DNA from: an uncultured Roseburia sp.
Lineage (GTDB): Bacteria > Bacillota > Clostridia > Lachnospirales > Lachnospiraceae
Assembly (NCBI GenBank): GCA_947647505.1
Contig: CANSKO010000023.1
Location: 1 to 37,900 of the forward strand
DNA: 37,900 nucleotides
Direction of reading: 5' to 3'
Shown here: one piece after another, positions 9,083-18,638 of the stretch
Numbering within the stretch: the first letter of the stretch is position 1
Layout of the letters: the number at the start of each line of letters is the position of its first letter
Translations under genes and position numbers: made by a program
Notes under the pieces: model-generated
What the model was told of the DNA's origin: nothing
The model's input: only the letters and a program-made list of their open reading frames with translations
The model's database searches: none

Positions 9083-10534
9083 TTAATATCCGAGCAGATA
9101 ATTGTAAAGATTCTGATATTTTTCTCTGGAAGACTTCCAGGAATAATCCTGTCCCATTCCCCGGTCCACCATCTGGTTCCACTGGCGCTTGCGGTCGAAG
9201 AAAATATGCTTGGAATAATTGATAATGCCCATCATCTCATCCGCATTGTAATGCGTAAAAGAGAAGCCCTCTCCCGTATTGTCATATTCGTTAAACGGCG
9301 AAACGGTATCCCGTAAGCCGCCCGTCTCCCGAACGATTGGAACGGTGCCATAGCGGAACGAAATCAGCTGCGTCAGTCCGCACGGCTCAAACCGCGACGG
9401 CATTAAGAACGCGTCGGCGGCCGCATACAGCTTGTGCGCCAGATCGTCCGAATAGCAGATATTCGCCGAAATGCGGTCCGGATATTTCCATGCATAGTGG
9501 CGGAACATGTTTTCATACCGCACTTCTCCGGTTCCAATCACAACAAGCTGCGTAAAATCATCCGCAATAAAATCCATCATATAGCTGATTAAATCCAGTC
9601 CCTTTTGGTCCGTCAGACGAGAAATCAGTCCGATCATATATTTCTTTTTGTCAACGGCAAGCCCAAGATCCTGCTGAAGCTTCGTCTTATTCAGGGCTTT
9701 CTTCTGCCGCCAGTTGTCTTTGCCGTAGTTCGTATAGATTCTGGGATCGGATTCCGGATTATAGACGTTGTAATCAATGCCGTTTACAATGCCCTGCATA
9801 TCAAAATGCCTTGCCGAAAGCAGACCGTCGAGACCTTCTCCATATTCGCCCGTCTGAATTTCGTTTGCATAGGAATCGCTTACCGTCGTAATGTAATCCG
9901 CATAGACAAGCCCGCCCTTTAACATATTCGCATCTTTTTTGTATTCTAGCTTATCCGGCACAAATAAGCCGTTTGCAAAGCCTGTAAGCCCCCGCATCGT
10001 CTGAATATCCCACACCCCCTGGAATTTCAGATTGTGGATCGTCATAATCGTACGGATGCCCCAGAAAAATCCGTCTGCGCTGAACTCGTTTTTCAGATAG
10101 ACGGGTATGAATCCCGTTTCCCAGTCATGGCAGTGAATCAGATCCGGCCGAAAATCAATCAGCGGCAGCATCGACAATACGGCTTTGTCAAAAAATACGA
10201 ATTTTTCAATGTCGTTTCGAATGTTTCCATAGGGCTGAAAGCAATTGAAGTACTCTTCATTGTCAATAAAATAGTATGTAATGCCATCCAGCTCATACTT
10301 TAAGACGCCGACGTACTTATTCTGAATATAGCTTCCGGCGCTCATGTAAAAATGCGTAACGTAGGAAAACTGCCGCCTGAAATGCTCCGGTATGCAGCTG
10401 TAATTGGGTATGACGACCCTTACGTCCCATTCCTCCTTTGAAAACTCGCCTGGCAGTGCGCCGCATACGTCCGCAAGGCCGCCCGTCTTGATAAACGGAA
10501 CGCACTCAGACGCGGCAAAAAGAATTTTTTTCAT
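9083..10534 (-). CDS. glgA: Glycogen (starch) synthase, ADP-glucose type, GT5 family
   Basis: The 483-residue enzyme extends alpha-1,4-glucan chains from ADP-glucose. It begins with the typical MKKILFAASECVPFIKTGGL, containing the K-x-G-G-L substrate loop, and carries the C-terminal E-x7-E region in SRFEPCGLTQLISFRYG followed by PIVRETGGL. Length is normal for bacterial GlgA. No other glycogen genes (glgC, glgB, glgP) are nearby. It lies 17 bp after metY, so it is probably co-transcribed with it, and the transcript ends at the 9027-9045 hairpin. AGGAGGGG precedes the ATG at 10534. Confidence 0.96.
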   Translation of the reverse strand: MKKILFAASECVPFIKTGGLADVCGALPGEFSKEEWDVRVVIPNYSCIPEHFRRQFSYVTHFYMSAGSYIQNKYVGVLKYELDGITYYFIDNEEYFNCFQPYGNIRNDIEKFVFFDKAVLSMLPLIDFRPDLIHCHDWETGFIPVYLKNEFSADGFFWGIRTIMTIHNLKFQGVWDIQTMRGLTGFANGLFVPDKLEYKKDANMLKGGLVYADYITTVSDSYANEIQTGEYGEGLDGLLSARHFDMQGIVNGIDYNVYNPESDPRIYTNYGKDNWRQKKALNKTKLQQDLGLAVDKKKYMIGLISRLTDQKGLDLISYMMDFIADDFTQLVVIGTGEVRYENMFRHYAWKYPDRISANICYSDDLAHKLYAAADAFLMPSRFEPCGLTQLISFRYGTVPIVRETGGLRDTVSPFNEYDNTGEGFSFTHYNADEMMGIINYSKHIFFDRKRQWNQMVDRGMGQDYSWKSSREKYQNLYNYLLGY

Positions 10535-10551
10535 GTGAAACCCCTCCTTAT

Positions 10552-11835
10552 TTATACGGTTGCCAGAGCCTGCTTCAAATCAGCGATAATATCTTCGGCG
10601 TGTTCGATGCCTACGGAAAACCGAATCAAATCCGGCGCCACGCCAGCCTCGATCAGCTGTTCCTCCGTCATCTGGCGATGCGTATGGCTCGCCGGATGCA
10701 GCACGCAGGTTCTCGCGTCTGCGACATGCGTCACGATCGCCGCCAGCTTCAGACGATCCATAAAAGAAACGGAAGCGTCCCTGCCGCCCTTTAATCCAAA
10801 GGAGATCACGCCGCACGTTCCATTTGGCATATATTTTTCCGCCAGCTTATGATATTTATTATCGCCAAGTCCCGCATAATTTACCCAGGCAACCTTTTCA
10901 TGCTGATTCAGGTATTCCGCCACCTTCTGCGCGTTTTCACAATGTCTTGGCATGCGCAAATGCAGCGTCTCAAGCCCCAGATTCACAAGAAATGCATTCT
11001 GCGGAGACTGGATGGAGCCAAGATCCCGCATCAGCTGTGCCGTTGCTTTCTGAATGTACGCCATTTTACCAAATTTTTCCGTATATACAATGCCGTGGTA
11101 CGACGCATCCGGCATCGTAAGCCCCGGAAACTTCTCTTTGTGCGCCATCCAGTCAAAATTGCCGGAATCCACAATGGCCCCGCCTACGCTGGACGCATGC
11201 CCGTCCATGTATTTCGTCGTCGAATGCGTCACGATATCCGCGCCCCATGCAATCGGCCGGCAGTTGATCGGCGTCGCAAACGTATTATCGACAATAAGCG
11301 GCACGCCGTGCGAATGCGCAAGCTTTGCAAACCGCTCGATATCCAAAACGACGAGCGAGGGGTTGGATATCGTCTCCGCAAACACCGCTTTCGTATTGGG
11401 CAAAAACGCCGCCTCAAGCTCCGCGTCCGACGCGTCCGGATCGACAAATGTACAGGAAATGCCCTGCTTTTTCATCGTCGTGCCAAACAGATTGTAGGTT
11501 CCGCCGTAAATGGCGTTTGTGCAGATAAAATGATCGCCCGCTTCACAGATATTAAAAATGGCATAATAATTCGCCGCCTGTCCGGAAGATGTCAGCATGC
11601 CGGCAAGCCCGCCTTCCAGTTCGGCAATCTTGGCCGCCACGCAATCATTCGTCGGGTTCTGCAATCTTGTATAAAAATATCCGGCGTCTTCCAGATCAAA
11701 CAGCCTGCCCATCTGATCGCTGTTTTCATATCGAAACGTCGTGCTCTGATAGATGGGAAGCACGCGCGGCTCGCCTTTTTTGGGCTTCCAGCCCGCCTGG
11801 ACGCAGACAGTGTCCGGCCTGTATTGTTCACTCAT
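10552..11835 (-). CDS. metY: O-acetylhomoserine aminocarboxypropyltransferase (sulfhydrylase), PLP enzyme
   Basis: The 427-residue protein belongs to the Cys/Met metabolism PLP family. It makes homocysteine (or methionine) from O-acetylhomoserine and sulfide (or methanethiol). The N-terminus MSEQYRPDTVCVQAGWKP and the stretch PIYQSTTFRYENSDQM are typical of MetY rather than cystathionine synthase. The PLP lysine lies in THSTTKYMDGH, and the C-terminal HPASHTHRQM and RFSVGIEHAEDI are conserved. GGGAG precedes the ATG at 11835. It is 24 bp after yebC; there is no room for a SAM riboswitch directly upstream, so methionine control, if any, acts elsewhere. Confidence 0.94.
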   Translation of the reverse strand: MSEQYRPDTVCVQAGWKPKKGEPRVLPIYQSTTFRYENSDQMGRLFDLEDAGYFYTRLQNPTNDCVAAKIAELEGGLAGMLTSSGQAANYYAIFNICEAGDHFICTNAIYGGTYNLFGTTMKKQGISCTFVDPDASDAELEAAFLPNTKAVFAETISNPSLVVLDIERFAKLAHSHGVPLIVDNTFATPINCRPIAWGADIVTHSTTKYMDGHASSVGGAIVDSGNFDWMAHKEKFPGLTMPDASYHGIVYTEKFGKMAYIQKATAQLMRDLGSIQSPQNAFLVNLGLETLHLRMPRHCENAQKVAEYLNQHEKVAWVNYAGLGDNKYHKLAEKYMPNGTCGVISFGLKGGRDASVSFMDRLKLAAIVTHVADARTCVLHPASHTHRQMTEEQLIEAGVAPDLIRFSVGIEHAEDIIADLKQALATV

Positions 11836-11859
11836 AGCATCTTCTCCCTGTAAAATCCC

Positions 11860-12588
11860 TTATTCGTCCCAGTTGTGGTACACTTCCTGTACGTCGTCAT
11901 CCTCATCTAAAAGGTCCAACGTCTTTTGAATGTTGTTCAGATCGGCCTCCTCCGTCAGCGTAACGTATGTCTGCGGCAGCATCGTAACCTCCGCATTGGC
12001 GATGGAAATATGCGCGCCTTCCAGCGCTTCGCGAACGGCTGCAAACTGTTCCGGAGACGTTATAATTTCATAGCTGTCTTCCTCTTCCGAAAAATCGTCC
12101 GCGCCCGCATCGAGCGCCTGCATCATCAGATCGTCCGCATCCAGATCACACTCGTCTTTGGCAATAATAATCTGTCCTTTTTCATCGAACATATAGGAGA
12201 CGCAGCCCTGCGTGCCAATGCTTCCGTACCCTTTGGTAAACGCGTTTCTGACATTCGCCGCCGTCCGGTTCTTATTGTCGGTCAGCGCCTTTACAATAAT
12301 AGCGGTTCCGCCCGGCCCGTAGCCTTCATATGTAACCTGCTCGTAGTTGACATTGTCCGTATCGCCAGCCGCTTTTTTGATGCCGCGTTCGATGGTGTCA
12401 TTGGGCATATTGTTGGATTTGGCCTTTGCAATGACGTCGCGCAGCTTGCTGTTATTCGCCGGGTCCGCGCCGCCTTCTTTGACTGCAATCGCAATCTCTC
12501 GACCGATAATGGTAAATATTTTTCCTCTTGCCTTATCATTTTTTTCTTTTTTGTGCTTGATGTTGGCAAATTTGGAATGTCCTGACAT
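11860..12588 (-). CDS. yebC: YebC/PmpR-family protein (TACO1-like)
   Basis: The 242-residue protein has the conserved start MSGHSKFANIKHKKEK and the GGAIIVK-like region (GPGGTAIIVKALTDNKNRT) of the family. Members were first described as DNA-binding regulators; related proteins assist translation of proline-rich stretches, so the molecular role here is uncertain. The acidic C-terminus (LLDEDDDVQEVYHNWDE) is normal. GAGGGAG precedes the ATG. It lies between the CBS-domain gene (46 bp upstream) and metY. Confidence 0.95.
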   Translation of the reverse strand: MSGHSKFANIKHKKEKNDKARGKIFTIIGREIAIAVKEGGADPANNSKLRDVIAKAKSNNMPNDTIERGIKKAAGDTDNVNYEQVTYEGYGPGGTAIIVKALTDNKNRTAANVRNAFTKGYGSIGTQGCVSYMFDEKGQIIIAKDECDLDADDLMMQALDAGADDFSEEEDSYEIITSPEQFAAVREALEGAHISIANAEVTMLPQTYVTLTEEADLNNIQKTLDLLDEDDDVQEVYHNWDE

Positions 12589-12634
12589 AGTCTCCCTCTT
12601 TTCTTCGTGTTTCGGATCTTATTTCTTATTGTTC

Positions 12635-13567
12635 CTATCTTATCATTTTTTCCGGGTCCTGACAAGGCGTATCCGTAAGCCTTCGAACGGAAACTTTCTG
12701 TATGATTTTATTTTCTACAGACAGTATTTTAAAACAAAAGCCGTGCGACAGAACTTCCATACGGTCGCTGTCTTTTGGGATTTTATCGATTCTGGAAATC
12801 AGAAAGCCATTTAACGTCTCATATTCATCCGATTCTTCGGTGGAAATCCCGAGTGTTTTCGCAACCTCCTCAAAATCCGCCATGCCGTCGATGATAAAGC
12901 TTCCATCATATTGTTTTTGTATCGTCTCTTCATATTCGTCGTGCTCATCTAAAATATTGCCGACGATTTCTTCCAGAATATCTTCCATCGCGACAATGCC
13001 GGCCGTCTGTCCGTACTCGTCTACGACGATGACCATATGGCTTTTTCTCGACTGCATTTCTTTAAACAATGCATTGATATTTCTCGTTTCGGGTATGACA
13101 TCCACTTTTCGAATCAGTCCCGGAATCGTCCGGATCGGCCTGTCATAGCAGTCCGGATTGGTGCAGAGCTTTAAGACTTCTTTGATATGCAGCACGCCGA
13201 TGATATTATCGATGTCATTTATGTAAACGGGAAAGCGGGAATTCGCGCTTTCCGTTATAAATTTCATTGCTTCCCCAAACGTCATTTCTCCGTTCAGCGC
13301 AATCATGTTTTTCCGATGGGTCATAATATCTTTGGCCTCTTTGTCGCCGAATTCAAAGATATTATGTATCATTTCCGCTTCGCTTGCGAGCAGCACGCCC
13401 TGTTCATGGCCTTCGTTGACCAGCGTCATGATCTCTTCTTCCGTCAGATCCTCTTTCCTGAAAAACCATCTGCTCCTGAATTTATACGCGAGATACAGCG
13501 CAGGCAGCGCAATGGCAAGCAGCAGCAAAATCAGCAGCCCCGTTCCGGGACTTCCTCCATCTTCCAT
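12635..13567 (-). CDS. CBS-pair transporter-associated protein (HlyC/CorC family, lacking DUF21)
   Basis: The 310-residue protein has one N-terminal membrane helix (about residues 8-28), an EEEIMTLVNEGHEQGVLLASEAEMI linker typical of CorC/CNNM proteins, two CBS domains (about 70-190) and a C-terminal CorC/HlyC domain. The four-helix DUF21 transport domain of full CNNM proteins is missing, so it is shorter than the usual 420-450 residues. Family members are linked to Mg2+ or Co2+ efflux and to adenosine nucleotide sensing by the CBS pair; this short form is more likely regulatory than a channel. It has its own promoter (13615-13643) and heads the run towards yebC-metY-glgA. Confidence 0.88.
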   Translation of the reverse strand: MEDGGSPGTGLLILLLLAIALPALYLAYKFRSRWFFRKEDLTEEEIMTLVNEGHEQGVLLASEAEMIHNIFEFGDKEAKDIMTHRKNMIALNGEMTFGEAMKFITESANSRFPVYINDIDNIIGVLHIKEVLKLCTNPDCYDRPIRTIPGLIRKVDVIPETRNINALFKEMQSRKSHMVIVVDEYGQTAGIVAMEDILEEIVGNILDEHDEYEETIQKQYDGSFIIDGMADFEEVAKTLGISTEESDEYETLNGFLISRIDKIPKDSDRMEVLSHGFCFKILSVENKIIQKVSVRRLTDTPCQDPEKMIR

Positions 13568-13614
13568 TTTTTCGTTTCCTCCGATTTATTCCAGAATTTA
13601 TTACAAACATCTGA

Positions 13615-13643
13615 AATATACCATTAACCGGTACATTCGTCAA
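13615..13643 (-). promoter_or_regulatory. Promoter of the CBS-protein/yebC/metY/glgA run
   Basis: Minus-strand TTGACG (13638-13643) and TATATT (13615-13620) with a 17-bp spacer, both 5 of 6 to consensus. The spacer holds an imperfect palindrome (TACCGGTTAATGGTA) that could bind a regulator. Confidence 0.6.
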
Positions 13644-13645
13644 GA

Positions 13646-13993
13646 CTATGTAAGCAATTCCAGACTTACCTCAAGCGCCTTGTCCACTTTAAACAGCATG
13701 CTGCTGTCCAGATGGCAGACTTTGTCTTTTAATCTTTTTTTATCAATCGTGCGAAGCTGCTCCAATAAAATGACGGAATCCTTCACCATATCGTATTTTT
13801 CGCTGTCCAGCTCCACGTGCGTCGGCAGTTTGGCTTTGTGCATCTGCGAAGTGATTGCCGCACAGATCACGGTCGGGGAATGACGGTTTCCGACATCATT
13901 TTGGATAATCAGCACCGGACGCACGCCGCCCTGCTCCGATCCAATGACCGGCCGAAGATCTGCATAATAGATATCTCCTCTGTGAATCGCCAT
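13646..13993 (-). CDS. ndoA: MazF/PemK-family endoribonuclease toxin (EndoA/NdoA-like)
   Basis: The 115-residue protein matches the length and motifs of the MazF family, which cuts mRNA at short sequences: [19 protein letters not shown] with the conserved arginine-proline strand, [12 protein letters not shown], and the [16 protein letters not shown] segment. I place the start at 13993 (MAIHRGD), where GGAGGGAGT precedes the ATG; the longer frame to 14293 runs antisense-like through alr codons and lacks any family similarity. In Bacillus subtilis alr is followed by an antitoxin gene and then ndoA. Here only 82 bp separate alr from the toxin and no antitoxin frame is present, so the toxin is an orphan in this locus. 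Confidence 0.92.
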   Translation of the reverse strand: MAIHRGDIYYADLRPVIGSEQGGVRPVLIIQNDVGNRHSPTVICAAITSQMHKAKLPTHVELDSEKYDMVKDSVILLEQLRTIDKKRLKDKVCHLDSSMLFKVDKALEVSLELLT

Positions 13994-14075
13994 ATATGAC
14001 TCCCTCCATTTTTTTATGATAGAAAGAGTATTTCCAGTTTTTACAGTTCTATTCACAGATGTTTCAGGGATTTTT

Positions 14076-15203
14076 TCAGAAAAAAATGCGCGGCACGCGC
14101 CGGCCGATGCAGCAGGCGAATTCATAATTGAAGCGTCCGGACAGCGCGCCAAGCTCCTCCATTGTAATGCAATGCGCTCCGTCTTTTCCAAGAAGCGTAA
14201 CCGTATCGAATAAGTCCGCCTCCGGGATATCCGTAACGTCCGCCATAAACTGATCCATACAGACCCTGCCAAGAATCGGAGCCTTTTTTCCATGAATCAG
14301 CACATAGCCCCGATTGGAAAGGCTTCTGGGATAGCCGTCCCCATAGCCAACCGGAATCGTAGCAATCCGTTTCTCTTCCTGCAACCGATACGTTCCGCCA
14401 TAGCTTACGCTTCTCCCGCGCTCTAACGTTTTGATATGTACAATCCTGCTTTTTAACTCCATCACGGGCCGTAACGAAACAGACGCCGCCCCAACGTCTG
14501 CGGAAGGATACAGGCCGTACAAAATAATTCCGGCGCGCACCAGATCAAGCCCGGCTTCCGGAAGCTGCACAATCCCTGCGCTGTTTGCGCAATGCCGCAT
14601 TCGAATGCGTATTCCCCGCGCTTTTAATTTGTCGCACATGCGCAAAAACAATGCAAGCTGTTCCTTAGAGGCCGAAAGATCCAATTCGTCCGCGCGTGCA
14701 AAATGCGTAAAAATCCCTTCGATTGCAAGGCCGGAAAGCGCATGGATGCGCGCAATTTCCTCCACGGACATATCTGTCGCCTGAAATCCAATCCGGCTCA
14801 TGCCAGTATCTATCTTGATATGAATTTGAGCCTGCATTCCTGTTTTTTGGGCCGCTTTTGCGATCTGTTCCGCCATTTCATACGAATAGACGGTCAGACG
14901 CACCGCATGGCGTATTAACGCTTCATAATCCTCTTCAAATGCATAGCCTAAAATCAGAATTGGTTTTTTTATGCCCTGCTCCCGCAAAAAAAGGGCTTCC
15001 TCCGCCGTAGCGACCGCAAAACCAAAGACGCGTTCAAACGCTTCCGCAATGGCTGCAATTTCCGCGGCTCCATGTCCGTAGGCGTCCGTTTTTACAACGG
15101 CCAGTATTTGCGTCTGCGGCGAAAGCATCTGTTCGATCGCCTTTATATTATAGGAAACTGCACTTCGGTCAATGGACGCGTAAACTCTGTTTGGCTTTTT
15201 CAT
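14076..15203 (-). CDS. alr: Alanine racemase
   Basis: The 375-residue PLP enzyme makes D-alanine for the cell wall. The PLP lysine is in [17 protein letters not shown] and the catalytic tyrosine region is in [40 protein letters not shown] is also conserved. Its ATG overlaps the nnr stop (ATGA at 15200-15203), which indicates translational coupling. The order nnr-alr-ndoA is common in Firmicutes, although acpS, often beside them, is absent. Confidence 0.96.
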   Translation of the reverse strand: MKKPNRVYASIDRSAVSYNIKAIEQMLSPQTQILAVVKTDAYGHGAAEIAAIAEAFERVFGFAVATAEEALFLREQGIKKPILILGYAFEEDYEALIRHAVRLTVYSYEMAEQIAKAAQKTGMQAQIHIKIDTGMSRIGFQATDMSVEEIARIHALSGLAIEGIFTHFARADELDLSASKEQLALFLRMCDKLKARGIRIRMRHCANSAGIVQLPEAGLDLVRAGIILYGLYPSADVGAASVSLRPVMELKSRIVHIKTLERGRSVSYGGTYRLQEEKRIATIPVGYGDGYPRSLSNRGYVLIHGKKAPILGRVCMDQFMADVTDIPEADLFDTVTLLGKDGAHCITMEELGALSGRFNYEFACCIGRRVPRIFF

Positions 15204-16705
15204 GTATGCAAAACCTCCATGATCGCGTTCGGAAGCTGTTCCAGTAAATCGGAAGCCAGCATGCCGTACGCGCCCTTTTTTGCCGCAGCCAGATCACCGG
15301 CCAGACCGTGCAGATAAACGCCGGCGACGGCTGCCTCTTCACAGGAGCTGCCCTGCGCCAAAAGACCGGCTAAAAATCCGGACAGCGCGTCGCCGCTTCC
15401 GCCCGTCGCCATGCCGTGATTGCCCGTGGCATTGACATAAAACGTCTGATCCGGCATGCCGACGACGGTTCTTGCGTCTTTCAGCACACAGACGGCGTGA
15501 TGCGCGTTTGCAAACGATTGCGCGGCGGCCGGCAGATCCTGCTGTAATTCCGTTATGCTCTTTTCCGTCAGGCGGCTCATTTCTTTCAGATGCGGCGTGA
15601 CAATCCACTCACCCGGCGCATGGAGCCTGTGCAGCAGACCGTCCGCTAAAAGATTGAGCGCATCCGCATCGAGCGCCGTTTTTTTGGAAGGATGCTGCAA
15701 AACGGCTTCTACCAGCGTCCGCGCGGCGGGCGCCGTTGAAAGGCCGGGCCCAATCAAAATGGCGTCCGCCCATTCGATGCAGGCGTTGACCACGGAAACA
15801 TCAAGTTCGTCCGAACGATACGTTGTAACAATCGCTTCCGGCAGTCGGGAAAGTAAAAGCCCTTTATTTTCTTCCTCCGTCAGAATCCGAACCAGGCCGC
15901 ATCCGCTGTAGTACGCCGCTTTTGCCGCAAGGTAAGCCGCTCCCGCCATATGGGAAGAGCCTGCGATCACAAGCGTCTTTCCATATGTTCCCTTATTGGA
16001 ATGCGCGCTTCGCTTTGGAAGCAGCGCGCGCGCCGCTTCCTTTTCGCATAAGCGACCGGCGGGCCATTTTCTGTCAAAGCCGTATTCGGTCACTCCAATA
16101 TCCGCAACTACAAGCTCCCCGGTATACGATGCGCCCGGATACAGAAGCTGACCGATTTTGGCAAAACCAAACGTCACTGTCAGATCGGCGCAGACGGCCG
16201 TTCCTCCTATTTGTCCGGTATCCGCCAGAATGCCCGATGAAAGGTCGACGGCGATTTTGTAGGCGTCCGAGTGATTGATGCATTCGATCAGCGCGCACAG
16301 CGGCCCTTTTATGCGCCGCGACAGGCCAATGCCAAACAGCGCATCCACGATGACGGCATACGCCGCATCCTTAAGATCGTAAATTTCCGGCACGCCGTAT
16401 GTCTGCGCGATCGTATACTGCGCGCCCGCCTCCTGCGTCATCTTCCCTTTCTCCACGGGAACATGCATGCATACGTCATAGCCGGACAGATGCAGCAGTC
16501 TTGCAACGGCAAAGCCGTCCCCTCCGTTATTGCCGGCGCCGCATACGACAAGCATGCGGCCCGCTTCTTTGGAAAAGCGCTTTGTCAGCTCCGTAAAAAC
16601 CGCCAGTGCAGCGCGCTCCATCAGCACGACAGACGGCATGCCAAAATAGTCTATGGTATGTCTGTCGCACCGTTTCATTTCCTGACTGTTGACAAGATAC
16701 TGCAT
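15200..16705 (-). CDS. nnr: Bifunctional NAD(P)H-hydrate epimerase / ADP-dependent NAD(P)H-hydrate dehydratase
   Basis: The 501-residue protein repairs damaged hydrated NADH and NADPH. The N-terminal YjeF epimerase domain (about 1-210) shows VVCGAGNNGGDGFAVARLL and VDALFGIGLSR. The C-terminal ribokinase-like dehydratase domain shows KGTYGKTLVIAGSSHMAGAA and the anionic-hole motif GNHGMATGGSGDALSGF. I start it at 16705 (MQYLVNSQEMKRCD), where GGAGGCGGTAC precedes the ATG; the frame continues to 16831 but overlaps the ABC-F gene. It lies 22 bp after the ABC-F gene and overlaps alr by 4 bp. Confidence 0.95.
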   Translation of the reverse strand: MQYLVNSQEMKRCDRHTIDYFGMPSVVLMERAALAVFTELTKRFSKEAGRMLVVCGAGNNGGDGFAVARLLHLSGYDVCMHVPVEKGKMTQEAGAQYTIAQTYGVPEIYDLKDAAYAVIVDALFGIGLSRRIKGPLCALIECINHSDAYKIAVDLSSGILADTGQIGGTAVCADLTVTFGFAKIGQLLYPGASYTGELVVADIGVTEYGFDRKWPAGRLCEKEAARALLPKRSAHSNKGTYGKTLVIAGSSHMAGAAYLAAKAAYYSGCGLVRILTEEENKGLLLSRLPEAIVTTYRSDELDVSVVNACIEWADAILIGPGLSTAPAARTLVEAVLQHPSKKTALDADALNLLADGLLHRLHAPGEWIVTPHLKEMSRLTEKSITELQQDLPAAAQSFANAHHAVCVLKDARTVVGMPDQTFYVNATGNHGMATGGSGDALSGFLAGLLAQGSSCEEAAVAGVYLHGLAGDLAAAKKGAYGMLASDLLEQLPNAIMEVLHT

Positions 16706-16727
16706 TGTACCGCCTCCCTGTTGCCTG

Positions 16728-18638
16728 TCAGTCCGCCAGAAGCTCCCATGTCTCATACAACGCTTCCAGCTCCTCCTGCGTTTTTTGCATGGCGCAGTGA
16801 ATTTCCGAAAGCTTTCCGGCGTTCGTGGCATGCGCCGGATCGTTTAACGCCTCGTTCAAATCGGAAAGATACGCTTCCTTTTCGGCGATCGCTTCCTCCG
16901 TCCGTTTCAAATCGGCCGCTTTTTTCCGCTCCTTCGCCTGCGCTGCTTTCTTCTGCTTCCAGTCAAGCTTTGCCTCTCCGTTTTTTTCTTCCTTCTTCTC
17001 CTGCGCGCCCGCGGCTTTGACCGACTGCATCCGCGCATCCCGCTTTTCCAGATAGTAGTCGTAATTGCCCGGATAGCCGATCAGCGTCTGCTCCGTCAGA
17101 TCTAAAATCCGCGTCGCCGTTTTGTTGATAAAATAACGGTCATGCGAAACAAACAGAACCGTTCCCGTATACTGGTTCAGCGCTTCCTCCAGAATCTCTT
17201 TTGACGTAATGTCCAAATGATTCGTCGGCTCATCCAAAATCAGAAGGTTGGCTTTGGAAAGCATCAGCTTCGCAAGGGAAACTCTTCCCTTTTCACCGCC
17301 GCTCAAATCGCCGATCCGCTTAAACGCGTCGTCTCCCGTAAATAAAAATGCGGCCAGCACGTTCCGCACCTGCGTCTGGTTCAAATCCGGCCGTTCATCC
17401 GAAATTTCTTCAAACAGCGTCTTTTCCTCGTGCAGCGCCTGATGCTCCTGATCGTAATACGCGATGTGCACGTTGGTTCCACACAGGATTTCTCCCGTAT
17501 CAAACGAAAGATCGCCATGAATGATCTTTAGCATTGTCGTCTTTCCGGCGCCGTTGTCTCCGATCAAAGCGACATGCTCTCCACGCCGGATGGCAAACGA
17601 AAGACCGGAAAACAACTGCTTTCTGCCAAAGGATTTGGACAGATTTTCGACGGAAAGCACGTCGTTTCCGCTTGTGACCGCCGGCTCTAACCGTATTTTC
17701 ATGTCCGCATGCTCCTCAACCGGCTTTTCCACCCGTTCGATTTTATCCAGCATTTTTTCACGGCTTTCGGCCCGCCGTATGGATTTTTCCCGATTGAACG
17801 ATTTTAATTTGGCGATGACGGCTTCCTGACGACGGATTTCCTGCTGCTGGTTGTACCATGCCTTCCGTTCCGCTTCCCGCATCGCCGCTTTTTTGACGGC
17901 ATAATCCGAATAGTTTCCCTGAAAGACGATTGCCCGCCGATTGGATAATTCTATGACTTTTGTTACGATTTTATCCAGAAAATATCTGTCATGGCTGACA
18001 ATTAAAACCGCGCCCTTGTAATTCGACAAAAAGCCCTCCAGCCATGCGATGGAGGAAAGATCCAAATGATTCGTCGGCTCATCCAGAATCAGAAAATCCG
18101 GTCTGGCGATCAGCAGTTTTGAAAGAAATATCCTTGTCTTTTGTCCGCCGGAAAGCTTTTCAACCGGCTGACTGAAATCCGATTCCAAAAACCCAAGCCC
18201 TTTTAAGATGCCGTTTACCTCGCTGCGATACGCATAACCGCCCTGCAGCTCGAATTCATGATGCAGCCGATTATACTGCTCCAAAAGCTGCGTCAGACGA
18301 TCCCCCTCCATCAGACGCATGTCCTCTTCCATCGTTCGCAGCTTCTCCTCCATGCGTAAAATCTCTTCTTTTGCCAGAAGCGCTTCTTCTAAAATTGTGC
18401 GTCCGCCGGAAATCTCCTGATACTGCGCCAGATAGCCGACGGAAACGTTTTTTGACAAAACAACTTCTCCGGCATCCGCCAAAAGCTGCCGCATAATAAT
18501 TTTTAAAAGCGTCGATTTGCCGGCCCCGTTGATGCCGGCAATGGCCGCTTTTTCTCCGTCGTTGATATGAAACGAAACGTCTTTTAAAATTTCATCCGTG
18601 CCAAATGCCTTACTGATCCGCTGGCAGTCTAAAATCAT
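16728..18638 (-). CDS. ABC-F family ATPase (ribosome-associated type)
   Basis: The 636-residue protein has two ABC ATPase domains in one chain and no membrane segments, the hallmark of ABC-F proteins, which act on the ribosome as translation factors or antibiotic-resistance proteins. The first Walker A is GINGAGKST (residues 35-43), with [11 protein letters not shown] and LDEPTNHLD. The second domain has [20 protein letters not shown] and [10 protein letters not shown] charged linker joins them, and a Lys/Glu/Ala-rich coiled-coil tail follows (about 540-636), as in YdiF/Uup-like proteins. No resistance role can be assigned from sequence. Its ATG overlaps the icd stop (18635-18638). Confidence 0.95.
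   Translation of the reverse strand: MILDCQRISKAFGTDEILKDVSFHINDGEKAAIAGINGAGKSTLLKIIMRQLLADAGEVVLSKNVSVGYLAQYQEISGGRTILEEALLAKEEILRMEEKLRTMEEDMRLMEGDRLTQLLEQYNRLHHEFELQGGYAYRSEVNGILKGLGFLESDFSQPVEKLSGGQKTRIFLSKLLIARPDFLILDEPTNHLDLSSIAWLEGFLSNYKGAVLIVSHDRYFLDKIVTKVIELSNRRAIVFQGNYSDYAVKKAAMREAERKAWYNQQQEIRRQEAVIAKLKSFNREKSIRRAESREKMLDKIERVEKPVEEHADMKIRLEPAVTSGNDVLSVENLSKSFGRKQLFSGLSFAIRRGEHVALIGDNGAGKTTMLKIIHGDLSFDTGEILCGTNVHIAYYDQEHQALHEEKTLFEEISDERPDLNQTQVRNVLAAFLFTGDDAFKRIGDLSGGEKGRVSLAKLMLSKANLLILDEPTNHLDITSKEILEEALNQYTGTVLFVSHDRYFINKTATRILDLTEQTLIGYPGNYDYYLEKRDARMQSVKAAGAQEKKEEKNGEAKLDWKQKKAAQAKERKKAADLKRTEEAIAEKEAYLSDLNEALNDPAHATNAGKLSEIHCAMQKTQEELEALYETWELLAD

Noticed and set aside
11836..11859. 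Possible SAM riboswitch upstream of metY
   Set aside because: Only 24 bp separate yebC from metY, far too little for a riboswitch; the space holds just the ribosome site.
13994..14293. N-terminal extension of the MazF frame into alr
   Set aside because: The extra 100 residues are alr sequence read in another frame; a good ribosome site and family similarity begin at 13993.
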